From: Paraburkholderia sp. BL10I2N1
GTDB taxonomy: Bacteria > Pseudomonadota > Gammaproteobacteria > Burkholderiales > Burkholderiaceae
Direction of reading: 5' to 3'
Assembly: GCF_004361815.1 (NCBI RefSeq)
Contig: NZ_SNWA01000001.1
Location: 124,001-188,000 of the forward strand
DNA: 64,000 bases
The notes beneath the pieces were generated by a model. The model worked only from the letters and a program-made list of their open reading frames with translations. It had not been told where the DNA came from and ran no database searches. Shown piece after piece: positions 54,367 to 64,000 of the stretch. Each line of letters begins with the position of its first letter. Position 1 is the stretch's first letter. The translations under genes were made by a program, and so were the position numbers.

Positions 54367-56520
54367 ATGTCAGCACCCGCCACCGATCTCACCGCAGGCA
54401 CGCCGCCGGGCCGTCGCCAGATCCTCGTCACGTCCGCGCTGCCGTACGCAAATGGGCAGATCCATATCGGCCACCTGGTCGAATATATCCAGACGGACAT
54501 CTGGGTGCGCACCCTGCGCATGCACGGACACGAGGTCTACTACGTGGGCGCCGACGATACGCACGGCACGCCCGTCATGCTGCGCGCGGAGAAGGAGGGC
54601 ATCACGCCGAAGCAGTTGATCGACCGCGTCTGGCAGGAGCACAAGCGCGATTTCGACAGCTTCGGCATTTCGTTCGACAACTACTATTCAACCGACTCCG
54701 AAGAGAACCGCGTTCTGAGCGAATCCGTCTACACGGCGCTTCGCGACGCGGGCCTGATCGAGGCGCGGGAGATCGAACAGGCATACGACCCGGTCAAGGA
54801 AATGTTCCTGCCGGACCGCTACATCAAGGGCGAATGTCCGAAGTGCGGCGCAAAAGACCAGTACGGCGACAGTTGCGAAGTGTGCGGCTCGACCTACCAG
54901 CCGACCGAGCTGGTCAATCCGTATTCGGTGGTGTCTGGCGCCACGCCAATTCGCAAGAAGTCAACGCATTACTTCTTCCGTCTGTCGGACCCGCGCTGCG
55001 AGAACTTCCTGCGTAGCTGGGTCGGCGGCCTCGCGCAGCCGGAAGCAACCAACAAGATGCGTGAATGGCTCGGCGATTCGGGGGAAGCCAAACTCGCCGA
55101 CTGGGACATCTCGCGCGACGCGCCCTACTTCGGTTTCGAGATTCCCGGCGCGCCGGGCAAGTACTTCTACGTATGGCTGGACGCACCGGTTGGCTATTAC
55201 GCGAGCTTCAGGAACCTCGCGGAAAAGCGGGGCATCGACTTCGACGCCTGGACCCGCAAGGGCGCGACCGCCGAGCAGTACCACTTCATCGGCAAGGACA
55301 TCCTCTATTTCCACACGCTGTTCTGGCCGGCGATGCTCGAATTCTCGGGCCATCGCACGCCGACCAACGTGTTCGCGCACGGCTTCCTGACGGTCGACGG
55401 CGCGAAAATGTCGAAGTCGCGTGGCACCTTCATCACCGCGCAGAGCGTGATCGACACGGGCCTGAACCCGGAGTGGCTGCGCTACTACTTCGCGGCCAAG
55501 CTGAACAGCACGATGGAAGACCTCGACCTGAACCTCGAAGACTTTCAGGCGCGCGTGAACAGCGACCTCGTCGGCAAGTACGTCAATATCGCAAGCCGTG
55601 CGGCGGGCTTCCTGATCAAGCGTTTCGACGGCCGCATTCAGGGCAGCGCAATGCACCATCCGCTGCTCGCCACGTTGCGCGCCGCGATACCGCAGATCGC
55701 CGCGAACTACGAGGCGCGCGAGTACAACCGCGCGCTTCGCCAGACGATGGAACTCGCCGATACGGTCAACGCGTACGTCGACTCCGCCAAGCCGTGGGAT
55801 CAGGCGAAAGACCCGGCTAACGCCGTCGCGCTGCACGAGACCTGCTCCGTCAGCATCGAGGCGTTCCGCCTGCTGTCGCTGGCGTTGAAGCCGGTGCTGC
55901 CGACGCTCGCGCAATCCGTCGAAGCGTTCCTCGGCATCGCGCCGCTCAAGTGGTCGGACGCCAACGTGCCGTTGAGCGGCGACCGGCCGATCAACGCTTA
56001 CAAGCATCTGATGACGCGTGTCGATCCGAAGCAGATCGAGGCGCTGCTCGCGGCCAACCGCGACTCCCTGCAGGCAACCGAAACCGGTGCGCCTGCCGCC
56101 GACGCGAAAGCCAGGGCAAAGGCGAAAGCCGCCGCGGCGAACGGCAAAGCCGAAGACAAGGCGGACAGCGAAGAATCGGCGATCATCTCGATCGACGACT
56201 TTGCGAAGATCGATCTGCGTATTGCGAAGATTGTCAACTGCCAGGCGGTCGAAGGATCGGACAAGCTTTTGCAGCTGACGCTCGACGTCGGCGAAGAGAA
56301 AACCCGCAATGTGTTTTCGGGCATCAAGTCTGCCTATCAGCCGGAGCAACTGGTCGGCAAGCTGACGGTGATGGTCGCGAATCTCGCGCCTCGCAAGATG
56401 AAGTTCGGCCTGTCCGAAGGGATGGTGCTGGCCGCATCGGCGGCCGATGAGAAGACCGAGCCGGGCATTTACGTGCTCGAACCGGACAGCGGCGCGAAAC
56501 CAGGCATGCGCGTAAAGTGA
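54367..56520 (+). CDS. metG: Methionyl-tRNA synthetase
   Basis: Charges tRNA-Met. 717 aa: Rossmann catalytic core with [13 protein letters not shown] (HIGH at 33-36), zinc knuckle [33 protein letters not shown] (about 347-351), anticodon-binding helices, an Ala/Lys-rich linker (about 570-605) and a C-terminal tRNA-binding OB domain (about 615-717; [23 protein letters not shown]). The ATG at 54367 lies just after a TAGAAT -10-like box; the 12 extra codons from 54331 would overlap the promoter. No strong ribosome-binding site. Confidence 0.96.
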   Translation: MSAPATDLTAGTPPGRRQILVTSALPYANGQIHIGHLVEYIQTDIWVRTLRMHGHEVYYVGADDTHGTPVMLRAEKEGITPKQLIDRVWQEHKRDFDSFGISFDNYYSTDSEENRVLSESVYTALRDAGLIEAREIEQAYDPVKEMFLPDRYIKGECPKCGAKDQYGDSCEVCGSTYQPTELVNPYSVVSGATPIRKKSTHYFFRLSDPRCENFLRSWVGGLAQPEATNKMREWLGDSGEAKLADWDISRDAPYFGFEIPGAPGKYFYVWLDAPVGYYASFRNLAEKRGIDFDAWTRKGATAEQYHFIGKDILYFHTLFWPAMLEFSGHRTPTNVFAHGFLTVDGAKMSKSRGTFITAQSVIDTGLNPEWLRYYFAAKLNSTMEDLDLNLEDFQARVNSDLVGKYVNIASRAAGFLIKRFDGRIQGSAMHHPLLATLRAAIPQIAANYEAREYNRALRQTMELADTVNAYVDSAKPWDQAKDPANAVALHETCSVSIEAFRLLSLALKPVLPTLAQSVEAFLGIAPLKWSDANVPLSGDRPINAYKHLMTRVDPKQIEALLAANRDSLQATETGAPAADAKARAKAKAAAANGKAEDKADSEESAIISIDDFAKIDLRIAKIVNCQAVEGSDKLLQLTLDVGEEKTRNVFSGIKSAYQPEQLVGKLTVMVANLAPRKMKFGLSEGMVLAASAADEKTEPGIYVLEPDSGAKPGMRVK

Positions 56521-56549
56521 AACAGCGTGTCTGAAGCAACCAGCCGTAC

Positions 56550-56578
56550 AAAAAGCACGCCCGAAAGCGTGCTTTTTT
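56550..56578. terminator. Bidirectional rho-independent terminator
   Basis: 10-bp stem AAAAGCACGC/GCGTGCTTTT (56551-56560 with 56567-56576), loop CCGAAA, T-run right and A-run left. Shared by metG and convergent tamB. Confidence 0.92.
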
Positions 56579-56599
56579 ATTGCGTAGAATCCGCCGCAC

Positions 56600-59500
56600 T
56601 CACCAGCGCCAGCGATCAAACCGCCTCGTGTAAAACAGGACAAAGCCCTGGAACGTGCCGGCATAAACCGCCACTGACCAGTAGCGCGTCAGGTTCACCG
56701 TCGCCTTGACCGCGTTGCTCGCCGTCTGCAACCCCTGTTCGTAGCCGATCACGAGCCATTCGTTGATCGCCTTCGCCACCATCACCACCTCCGTATCCGT
56801 CAAGCCGACCTCGCTGGGCCCGATCGAAAATTCGTCGAGACCGAATGTCTGCGCGATCCGCTTTCCGCCCGTGCTGCCGAGCAAAGCCAGCGCAGCCGTC
56901 ATCGTGTTCTGCTGTCCCTGGTTGTTGCCCTGCTCCGTGCCATGGCCGAACAGCAGCCACGAGAGTTTCTCGTTGTCCGGCACGTTCGGCTCCGAAACCA
57001 GCTTCACTTGCGGCGACTGGATCGTCCCGATGACCTGCACGCCCGCTTCGACCTGCTGGTTGCGCCGCATCGCCAGAATATTGATGCCAGGATTCGCGAC
57101 CGGTCCATTGAACGTGAAAAAGCCGTTTTCGATCGCAAGCCTGCGGCCAAACGCGGTGTAGGTCGACCCTTCGGTCACACGGACGTTGCCGACCGCGCGC
57201 AACGGCATGTTCGGCGCGCTCATTGCCGTAATCGTGCCGCGCAGGCCGAGGTCCGCGCCCTGTCCACGGAAACGGAAGTCGTTGCCGAGATCGAGATCGA
57301 TGTTGGCGCGCGGCGCGAACGGGCCGACGGACCGGTCCGAGCCAGCCGCCGAAGGCGGCGGCTGCCGACGGACCGTGCCATCCGGCCGGACGACGACGAC
57401 ATCGTCGCCGAGCCTCGGTGCAGCCTGCTCGGGCATGTCGAAGAGCGCATGGTCGACCTTGAACTTGCCGTTGATCGCGAGTCCGCCGAGCGGCCCCGCA
57501 CTGACGACAGTCGCGCTGCCGGACAGCGACAGCTGGCGGTCCGGCGAGGCAAACAGTTCAAGCCTGTCCGCCACGATGCTGGCCTTGACGTCGGGATCCG
57601 GGCCGCCCAGCTTCACCTCCCCCGTCGCGCGAAGCGTGCCGCTCGCGCCGTGGAACTCGACCTGCTGGAAATCGACGAGGTTTTCCGACAGCGCGATATG
57701 AATCACGCCGTCCTTCAATTGCACGCCTTGATCGACGAGTGTGGCGGACAGCCCGTCGCCAGTCAGCGCCCCCGACACCTTCGGCTTCGCCACGGTTCCG
57801 GTCAGCGCAAGTTTCAGCGCAATGTGCCCGTCGAGCAGGTAGCTCGGACCGAACAGCCCACCCGTGGTCGTCAGCGAAGGCACTTCCGCGTTCACCGAGC
57901 CCGCAAGCGGCGCTTCTTCGCTGAGGGTTAGCAGGCCATCCTGCATGACGAGGTTGGTATGCGCGGCGACGTCGATGACGCCCAGACGGCTCGCCTGCGC
58001 GTGAACCGTCGCGTTCATACGATTGCCGGCGCTGAAATCGACGCGAGCCGCGATGTCCGCAATGCCGAGCGACGCGACGCCGCGTCCGACCTCGACGGTC
58101 ACATCGCCTGCACGGCGTTGCAGCTGGATATGACCGCTCGCCGTATCGCCGAGCGCGAAATCCCAGTCGCCGTCGAAAACAAGATCGGTCTTCAACGGCG
58201 GCGGCGTGCTGGTGATTTCCTGCCGCAGCTCCAGCAGGCGCGCCAGCGAAATCCCGTTGATCGAGCCCGCCGAGCGGATGCGGCCGCGGTCGAAAACGAA
58301 CGACTTCAGATCGAAGACGGCGTTTTCGAGCGTCATGCGCGTCGCACCGAGCGTCACGCGACCGGCGCTGGCGCTCAACGACAGCGGCGACTCGAGATTG
58401 ACCGCCGGTGTGCCGCGGTTCTGCAGATGCGTCACCGTGCCGTCCCAGTGCGGACCGTCGCGCGCGTCGGTGAGGTGGCCGTTCGCCGCCAGCGTCAAAT
58501 CCAGTGGGCGTTCGTGCACCTTGCCGGCTGCTTCCGCGTCAAGCGTGTGGTTGGCCCGTGTGCCGCGCAGATGCGCCTTGAGCGTTGCGAGTTCGACGCC
58601 GTCGGCAGCCAGGTTGCGCGCATCGGTCGTAAAGACGAGCGCGCCGTTCGCACCGTCGCGCAGTTCAGCATGACCCTCGGCGTGACCGACCCGATTCGCA
58701 CCGAATTCGACGCCATCGGCCTTGTAGTTGAGCACGACGTCCGGGTGCGCGAAAGTGCCCGTGAGGTCGCCGTCGGCCATCACGACGCCCGCGATGCCAA
58801 AGCCGAGCCGCTCCAGCTGCGGCGCATCGACCTTGAAGCGCAGACGGTCTCCGCGCGCACCGAAGCTGCCCTGCACGTCGACATCGTTGCCCGCTACAGA
58901 CAGATTCGCGCGGCTCGGCAGAATCCGCGAGCCAGCCAGCTGGATCGTGCCTCCGCCTGTCAGCGGCAGGCCGTCGTAGACGCTTTCGCCGAGCCGGAAG
59001 TCGGCTTTGGTCGTGAAGGTCGGCCCGAGTACGCCGGCAGCACTGATCGTGCCGTTCACCCGCGCCTCGATCTTGCGCGCCGCGGGTGCCGCCCGGTTCG
59101 CCGCGTGCCCGCCCGACGTGCCCCTGGCCGCCGGGGCGGCAGCCGTACGGGACGGCGTCTGGGAGGTCAGCGCGAGCGGATCGAAATCGGTCAGCGTCGC
59201 CTTCAGGTTGTAGCTCGAACTGGCGTCGTGCTTGATCGCGCCCGACAGATCGACGCGCCCTTTGCCCGCCGTTACCCTGACGTCGTTGAAACTCATGCGG
59301 GCCGGATCGAACGTCACCTTGCCCTGCGCGCGCAACGCGGCCCGCTGGTCAGCGAGATCGAGCGTGATGCTTTGTATGTCGTCGTTCAGGCGGATGCCGA
59401 TCGGGCCGGCGAGCTGCGTCGGGCGCACGCTCGCCTGAAGTGCGTTCAGATCGAGGCCGGCTACCTGCAGGTTGAACTGCCCGCGTTTGCCCGTGAGCGA

Positions 59501-60829
59501 GCCGCTGCCCGTGATCGTCGCGTTCCTGACGATGCGCACCTTCAGGTTCGAGATGTGCTGCGCCTCGGCGTCGAGCCGCACGTCCGCGCGAGCGTCGATG
59601 AGCGGCAGAAGGTGCTCGCCGATCGCGCCGGGTCTGGCGTTGACGATCGATACCGAGCCGGCCACGGCAAAGGCGCCCGGCTTCGCCGAATGCGCGGACT
59701 TCGTGACCGGGGCGCCTCGTGCGCCCGGTGCAGGTGACGTCGGCACGCTACCGGGGGCGCTTGAGGCAGCCGTCGCTGGACCGCTCGTGCCTGCGACACT
59801 CGCTGCGAGGCCGCCGCTCGCCCCGCTGGCAACCATCGCGGCGGACGCAGCCGCGCCCGCTTCACCCAGCACCGCGGGCTGCAACTCCGCCCGCACCGCG
59901 AGGTCCGCGAACGGTGCACCGGGCGCGAATGCCTGCGGATTCACGTGATCGAAGGTTACCGTCGCGCGTCGCAGCGGCACGGTGTCAAACGGCGTCGCCT
60001 CGACGCGTGCTTGCCCCTTAAGCTTCAGGCCGCTCGCGTCGAGTTCGGCGACAAGCATCTCCAGCGTCCCCGTCACATGCGCGTTCACCTGCACCGGTTC
60101 ATCGTTGACCTTGCCTGAATAACCCGCGTCGCCGGTCAGGGGAAACGGCTTCACGCCGTCGAGCGACGAGCGCGCCGTGACCTCGCCGAACGGCGTATCG
60201 AGCCGGTCGACCGCCGCTTCGTGATGCCGGCCATCGCTCTTGCCATGGAAGACAAACCGCGAGAACTCCGTAGTCGATCCACCCTCATGCAGCAGCAACT
60301 GGTCGACCCGCAGGTCGCGCACCTCGAGCTGCAACGGCAACTGCAGGTCCGCCGGCAAGGTCATTGGGCCGGCAGTGGACGTCGACGGCGCGACCCGCGC
60401 GTCGATTGTGCCGATGTGCAGGTAGTCGACGGCAAAGCGCCAGGGTTCATGGGTCAGCGCCCAGCGGCCCGCGATGCGGTCAACCTTGATATCCGTACCG
60501 CTGCCGTCGAGGCTGCGCCATTCGACGTGACGCAGGCGCAGCCCCGTCGCGATCGTCCCGCCGTCGAGCGTGCCGGCAAGCTGCCCGTCCAGCAACTTCA
60601 CGGCCGCGCGCCATGCGAAAGCCGTACCGCGCTCGGTCGTCAAGACGCCGTACAGCGCGCCCGCGACGAGCACGACGATCAGCACGGGCGCCATGGCCGC
60701 CCATGCGAGCCGCCGCCACAGACGCCGACGCGCCCGCGCGGGCGGCGGCGTGTCCGCGCCGCCCGGCCCGTCAGGCGGAGGAGTGCCTGGCGTGTCCGGC
60801 GGCGGGATGGCGGAGGAGTCCGTCGTCAT
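56600..60829 (-). CDS. tamB: Translocation and assembly module protein TamB
   Basis: 1409-aa AsmA-like bridge protein spanning the periplasm from the inner membrane to the outer-membrane partner TamA; implicated in autotransporter assembly and phospholipid transport. Layout: Pro/Gly-rich cytoplasmic tail (1-40), one N-terminal TM helix (WAAMAPVLIVVLVAGALYGV), a very long beta-rich domain of amphipathic repeats and the C-terminal DUF490 region with SSYTAFG-like RVTEGSTYTAFGRRLAIENGFFTF and LSWLLFGHG. An Ala/Ser/Pro-rich insertion near residues 325-380 is longer than usual. Starts 12 bases after tamA. Confidence 0.94.
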   Translation of the reverse strand: MTTDSSAIPPPDTPGTPPPDGPGGADTPPPARARRRLWRRLAWAAMAPVLIVVLVAGALYGVLTTERGTAFAWRAAVKLLDGQLAGTLDGGTIATGLRLRHVEWRSLDGSGTDIKVDRIAGRWALTHEPWRFAVDYLHIGTIDARVAPSTSTAGPMTLPADLQLPLQLEVRDLRVDQLLLHEGGSTTEFSRFVFHGKSDGRHHEAAVDRLDTPFGEVTARSSLDGVKPFPLTGDAGYSGKVNDEPVQVNAHVTGTLEMLVAELDASGLKLKGQARVEATPFDTVPLRRATVTFDHVNPQAFAPGAPFADLAVRAELQPAVLGEAGAAASAAMVASGASGGLAASVAGTSGPATAASSAPGSVPTSPAPGARGAPVTKSAHSAKPGAFAVAGSVSIVNARPGAIGEHLLPLIDARADVRLDAEAQHISNLKVRIVRNATITGSGSLTGKRGQFNLQVAGLDLNALQASVRPTQLAGPIGIRLNDDIQSITLDLADQRAALRAQGKVTFDPARMSFNDVRVTAGKGRVDLSGAIKHDASSSYNLKATLTDFDPLALTSQTPSRTAAAPAARGTSGGHAANRAAPAARKIEARVNGTISAAGVLGPTFTTKADFRLGESVYDGLPLTGGGTIQLAGSRILPSRANLSVAGNDVDVQGSFGARGDRLRFKVDAPQLERLGFGIAGVVMADGDLTGTFAHPDVVLNYKADGVEFGANRVGHAEGHAELRDGANGALVFTTDARNLAADGVELATLKAHLRGTRANHTLDAEAAGKVHERPLDLTLAANGHLTDARDGPHWDGTVTHLQNRGTPAVNLESPLSLSASAGRVTLGATRMTLENAVFDLKSFVFDRGRIRSAGSINGISLARLLELRQEITSTPPPLKTDLVFDGDWDFALGDTASGHIQLQRRAGDVTVEVGRGVASLGIADIAARVDFSAGNRMNATVHAQASRLGVIDVAAHTNLVMQDGLLTLSEEAPLAGSVNAEVPSLTTTGGLFGPSYLLDGHIALKLALTGTVAKPKVSGALTGDGLSATLVDQGVQLKDGVIHIALSENLVDFQQVEFHGASGTLRATGEVKLGGPDPDVKASIVADRLELFASPDRQLSLSGSATVVSAGPLGGLAINGKFKVDHALFDMPEQAAPRLGDDVVVVRPDGTVRRQPPPSAAGSDRSVGPFAPRANIDLDLGNDFRFRGQGADLGLRGTITAMSAPNMPLRAVGNVRVTEGSTYTAFGRRLAIENGFFTFNGPVANPGINILAMRRNQQVEAGVQVIGTIQSPQVKLVSEPNVPDNEKLSWLLFGHGTEQGNNQGQQNTMTAALALLGSTGGKRIAQTFGLDEFSIGPSEVGLTDTEVVMVAKAINEWLVIGYEQGLQTASNAVKATVNLTRYWSVAVYAGTFQGFVLFYTRRFDRWRW

Positions 60830-60841
60830 GAATGATAGAAA

Positions 60842-62686
60842 TCAGAAAGCGATGCCGAGCGTCAGGTACGGACGCACACTCTTGTTGCGAATACCGTAGG
60901 CCAGGTCGACGTTAATCGGCCCGACCGGGCTGCGCCAGCGCGCGCCCACGCCGACGCCGGGGTAGAAGACCTTTTCGCCCCACGTGTCGGTGGCGGTGCC
61001 GATGTCGAAAAACGCCGCCGCGCCCCAGTTGCGGCTAAACCAGTGCTGGTACTCGGTCGTGCCGGTGACGAGGTATTTGGTCGGCAGGGTCGAGCCGGCG
61101 ACGTTGTTACCGATGCTCTGGAAGCTGTAGCCGCGCACTGAGTTCGAACCACCCGCCCGGAACAGCAGCGACGCCGGAATCCCGCTGGAACCGCCGCTCG
61201 TGAAGACGCCGCCCAGTTCCGCGCGCAGCAGAATCAGGTCGCGCTGGCCTATCGGCAGATACTGCATGCCACGCGCGTAGCCGCGAATGAACGTCTGGTC
61301 GGTCGCCACGTTCTTGATGGCGAAGCCCGCCTCCACGTGGATCAGGTTGCCGGAGCGCGGGAACAGCGGATCGTCGGTATTGCGGCGCGTCCAGCTCCAG
61401 GACGGCACGAGCGCGCGGCTCGTGGTCGGCGGCCCGACATTCTGGGTCAACCGGTCCTGGTAGTACAGGATCGAGTACCCGTAGTCGATGAACTGCGCCG
61501 TGCGCGTGCGCTCCACACCGACGCGTGCGCTATAGATGTGCGTATCCGACACATCGGTGTCCGTATAGGACGCCAGCACGCTGTTGACCCATGCCCGCTC
61601 GCCAGGCGGCATCGACAGCTGGATCTGCCCGAATCGCTGGGTCTGGTCGATGCGCCCTGTGATGGAAAACGGGTAGGCCCGGCCGAACGTGTTGAGATAG
61701 GAATACGAACCCTGCACCTGGGGGCCGTTGTCCGTCGAGTAGCCCACGCCGCCGCGGAAACTGTTGTAAGGATATTCGCTGACCTTCACCTGGATCGGCG
61801 TTTCGAGCGGTTTTGCGGGGTCATTGCCGACATCGATCGCGACGCTTGCATAGTAGGGCGTGTTCTGCAACTGTCGCTGCAGTTCGGCGACCCGCTGCAC
61901 ATCGTAGATATCGCCGACTGCGATTGGGTTCACGTTATGCACGATCTGCTCCGGGTAGCGGCGGGTACCCGACACATCGAGCGGTCCCATCGTGAAGGTC
62001 GGGCCGCTGTCGTAGGTGACGCTCAGAGTGGCTTCATGCGTGCGCGGGTCGATGAGCGCTTCGGAATGGTAAACCTTCGCGGCGACATAGCGGCGCGCCT
62101 GGAGGGCTCTGAGCGACGCGTTCTTCGCGTCGTCCCAGCCGCCCTGTGAAAACGGATCACCTTCATGCAGCGTGAATGCAAAACGCGCGGTATTTTCCTG
62201 CTCGGGATCTTCGGTCACCACGGGCCCGCGAAACGACAGCGAAATCGACGAGATGGTGGTTTGCGGCCCCGGATCGACGTTGATGATCACCTCGCGGCGG
62301 CCGCCGACGGTACGCACGTCAGTGCGTATGACTGGCGAGAAATACCCTTCCGTCGCAATGAGATCGCGCACCTGCTGCGGCGTGGCGGTCACGAGGAATT
62401 CGAACTGATCGTCGCTGATGTCGTTGCGGCTGGCGAAACGGGCGATGTCGAGGTGAGCTTCGAGGAGTTTGCGCAGCGAACGGGGCGAGGTGTTGACGTC
62501 GACCCTGTAGGCATCCCGCGCGTGGGCTTCGCTGGCGGTCAGGACGGACATTAGTACGAGCGTCCCGGCGACGAGCCACGCGCGCAGATGCCGCCACGGG
62601 CGCGATGTCCCGCGCGCGGCGTAAAGGCGCTTGCCACCGGCTGATACACGCCCAATGCGCGATGGTTCGATCACACACCCCGCCAA
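60842..62686 (-). CDS. tamA: Outer-membrane assembly protein TamA (Omp85 family)
   Basis: 614-aa beta-barrel partner of TamB. Signal segment LRAWLVAGTLVLMSVLTASEAHA after a long basic leader; POTRA-like repeats (about 60-290), then a 16-strand-type barrel with the Omp85 signature VRGYSFQSIG and a terminal Phe (YLTLGIAF). The best start is TTG at 62686, with GGAGG six bases upstream on the minus strand; an in-frame GTG lies four codons later without such a site. The leader before the hydrophobic core is unusually long (about 35 residues). Confidence 0.93.
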   Translation of the reverse strand: MAGCVIEPSRIGRVSAGGKRLYAARGTSRPWRHLRAWLVAGTLVLMSVLTASEAHARDAYRVDVNTSPRSLRKLLEAHLDIARFASRNDISDDQFEFLVTATPQQVRDLIATEGYFSPVIRTDVRTVGGRREVIINVDPGPQTTISSISLSFRGPVVTEDPEQENTARFAFTLHEGDPFSQGGWDDAKNASLRALQARRYVAAKVYHSEALIDPRTHEATLSVTYDSGPTFTMGPLDVSGTRRYPEQIVHNVNPIAVGDIYDVQRVAELQRQLQNTPYYASVAIDVGNDPAKPLETPIQVKVSEYPYNSFRGGVGYSTDNGPQVQGSYSYLNTFGRAYPFSITGRIDQTQRFGQIQLSMPPGERAWVNSVLASYTDTDVSDTHIYSARVGVERTRTAQFIDYGYSILYYQDRLTQNVGPPTTSRALVPSWSWTRRNTDDPLFPRSGNLIHVEAGFAIKNVATDQTFIRGYARGMQYLPIGQRDLILLRAELGGVFTSGGSSGIPASLLFRAGGSNSVRGYSFQSIGNNVAGSTLPTKYLVTGTTEYQHWFSRNWGAAAFFDIGTATDTWGEKVFYPGVGVGARWRSPVGPINVDLAYGIRNKSVRPYLTLGIAF

Positions 62687-63002
62687 GCAGGACCTCCGGC
62701 CATGGTTGAATTGTTCCGCCCGGCACCGCGCAAACGGACCGAAGCTCGTTATTTGACCACATCAGGGCCAGAGAGCCATATCAAATATGGTGTCACGACG
62801 GCGCCGCAAAAACGCGCGTGCCGTCTGGCAGCACCTGGGGAGGCGCCTTCCGGCATGACCGCCGCGCCCGCCTTGGACGCCCCTTCCGGCATCTTGTTCC
62901 GCGAGTTTTCGACCGCGCGTAACGCTTGCGGTAAAATTGCGTTCGACATCGCCGGTCGCTGCCTGCGCGGCCGCCGCACTTCTCTATCACGGACGTCGAG
63001 CC
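62687..63002. other. Divergent promoter region tamA / DUF3460 gene
   Basis: 316 bases with no gene. It holds the perfect inverted repeat CCATAT-CAA-ATATGG at 62776-62790 and TAAAAT at 62932-62937, the probable -10 for the DUF3460-scpA transcript (leader about 60 bases). Confidence 0.5.
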
Positions 63003-63188
63003 ATGTACCAATCGGACATCACCCAGTTCCTGAATCAGCTGAAGCAGCAAAAGCCCAATCTTGAAGCCGAACAGCGCCGCGGCCGCTCGCTCCTGTGGGA
63101 CAAGCAGCCGGTCGATCTGGACGAACGCGCAACGCAACAGTCGTCGCGCGTGCAACAGACGCCCTACGTCTATTACCAGAACTTCTGA
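63003..63188 (+). CDS. DUF3460 small protein
   Basis: 61-aa soluble protein beginning MYQSDITQFLNQLKQQKP and ending TPYVYYQNF. The pattern, including the RGRSLLWDKQP middle, matches the betaproteobacterial DUF3460 family, whose role is unknown. It sits two bases before the GTG start of scpA, so the two are likely co-transcribed; conserved linkage to chromosome-segregation genes is the only functional clue. Confidence 0.85.
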   Translation: MYQSDITQFLNQLKQQKPNLEAEQRRGRSLLWDKQPVDLDERATQQSSRVQQTPYVYYQNF

Positions 63189-63190
63189 GC

Positions 63191-64000
63191 GTGTCCACCG
63201 CCGACGAGGCCCGCGCCGCAAAGCAACGTCCCGACGCCGCGCTCGCTGCGCCCGCGACCGACTCGACGCCTGACACCGTCGACGGGATTGCGTTTGCGCG
63301 TCTGTACGGCGAGCCGCTGTTCAAGCTCCCGACAGACCTTTACATCCCGCCGGATGCGCTCGAAGTCTTCCTCGAAACGTTCGAAGGCCCGCTGGATCTG
63401 TTGCTGTACCTGATCCGCAAGCAGAACTTCAACGTGCTCGACATCCCGATGGCGGATGTGACCGCCCAGTATCTGGGCTACGTCGAGCAGTTGCGCAAGA
63501 CGAATCTCGAGCTCGCCGCCGAGTATCTGCTGATGGCCGCGATGCTGATCGAGATCAAGTCGCGGATGCTGTTGCCGGTGAAGAAGCACGACACCGGCGA
63601 GGAAGCGGAAGATCCGCGCGCCGAACTCGTGCGCCGCCTGCTCGAATACGAGCAGATGAAGCTTGCCGCGCAGCGCCTCGACCAGTTGCCGCAGCTTGGC
63701 CGCGATTTCCTGCGCGCGGAAGTCTATATCGAACAAAGTATCACGCCGCGCTTCCCCGACGTGAATTCCGACGACCTGCGCGCAGCGTGGGCCGACGTCA
63801 TCAAGCGGGCCAAGCTGGTGCAGCATCACCGGATTTCGCGCGAGGAGCTGTCGGTGCGCGAGCACATGAGCGTCATCCTGCGGCGGCTGCAGAACGCGCG
63901 TTTCATGGAGTTCTCCGAGCTGTTCGATACGACGCGCGGAGTGCCGGTCGTCGTGGTGAATTTCATCGCGATGCTCGAACTGGCGCGCGAAACGCTGATC
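63191..64000 (+). CDS. scpA: Segregation and condensation protein A (ScpA), 3'-truncated by window edge
   Basis: Kleisin subunit of the SMC-ScpAB condensin, bridging SMC heads for chromosome compaction. 270 codons are visible to the window end with no stop. The first 45 residues are variable, then FEGPLDLLLYLIRKQNFNVLDIPMADVTAQYL, the ScpA N-terminal SMC-neck-binding domain, LELAAEYLLMAAMLIEIKSRMLLP and the start of the C-terminal winged helix (VVNFIAMLELARETLI). GTG at 63191 directly follows the DUF3460 stop. The missing part should be short. Confidence 0.93.
   Translation, partial: MSTADEARAAKQRPDAALAAPATDSTPDTVDGIAFARLYGEPLFKLPTDLYIPPDALEVFLETFEGPLDLLLYLIRKQNFNVLDIPMADVTAQYLGYVEQLRKTNLELAAEYLLMAAMLIEIKSRMLLPVKKHDTGEEAEDPRAELVRRLLEYEQMKLAAQRLDQLPQLGRDFLRAEVYIEQSITPRFPDVNSDDLRAAWADVIKRAKLVQHHRISREELSVREHMSVILRRLQNARFMEFSELFDTTRGVPVVVVNFIAMLELARETLI

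Noticed and set aside
57959..59737. 592-codon plus-strand frame opposite tamB
   Set aside because: Antisense shadow with Arg-rich composition; tamB on the other strand is a recognisable family member.

Overview
The window is a stretch of ordinary chromosome from a high-GC betaproteobacterium of the Burkholderia/Paraburkholderia group. The evidence is the GC-rich codon use, a Burkholderia-type trimeric porin, the hemC / fused hemD-hemX / hemY cluster, a pirin, an AAA_assoc_C-type ABC ATPase, and the metG, apbC and dcd neighbourhood. I see no rRNA, tRNA, CRISPR array, insertion sequence or prophage. Genes are dense and mostly housekeeping, with a few accessory or poorly known loci.

Layout. 1-1525: 5'-truncated cytosine-5 DNA methyltransferase overlapping a Vsr mismatch endonuclease. 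1652-5212: PEBP/RKIP-like protein, a drug-type MFS pump and convergent trehalose-6-phosphate synthase. 5404-9956: several small proteins of unknown role, bracketed by two related sigma-54 activators, one with a receiver domain and one without. 10290-11383: tandem paralogous lipoproteins. 11478-14596: ABC ATPase plus a double-length permease with no binding protein. 15255-17346: membrane diguanylate cyclase and an 88-aa unknown. 17472-20285: OmpR/EnvZ-type two-component system, divergent from a Spy-like periplasmic protein across a promoter with phased GTTAC repeats. 20446-24113: pirin and a basic-amino-acid-type ABC operon lacking its binding protein. 24672-25781: porin. 26002-28149: nadE and glnB. 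28276-30605: FemAB-like transferase, GIY-YIG protein and pyrophosphatase. 30944-34703: aldehyde dehydrogenase, SDR dehydrogenase and an ACS-type MFS transporter, which looks like a small catabolic cluster. 34864-39064: heme genes hemC-hemDX-hemY on the minus strand. 39452-42592: PEP carboxylase with a long Lys/Ala-rich N-terminus. 42703-44426: SAM methyltransferase divergent from an HTH regulator with an operator-like palindrome. 44573-45979: argH. 46337-50974: bestrophin-like channel, LprI-like protein, arginine/lysine decarboxylase and dcd. 51190-54366: SOD-like lipoprotein without usual metal ligands, apbC and an OmpA-like lipoprotein. 54367-62686: metG, then the TamA/TamB outer-membrane assembly pair. 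63003-64000: a DUF3460 protein and the start of scpA.

Functional themes are envelope biology (Tam complex, porin, lipoproteins, Spy-like chaperone, FemAB-like protein), nitrogen and amino-acid metabolism (glnB, nadE, argH, decarboxylase, ABC permeases), heme synthesis and anaplerosis. I found no clear-cut new multi-gene system. The most unusual features are two 12-bp tandem arrays that repeat each gene's own stop codon, the phased GTTAC operator array, the sigma-54 / small-protein block at 5.4-10 kb, the degenerate SOD-like lipoprotein, and a terminator-ended segment before metG that could be a small RNA.
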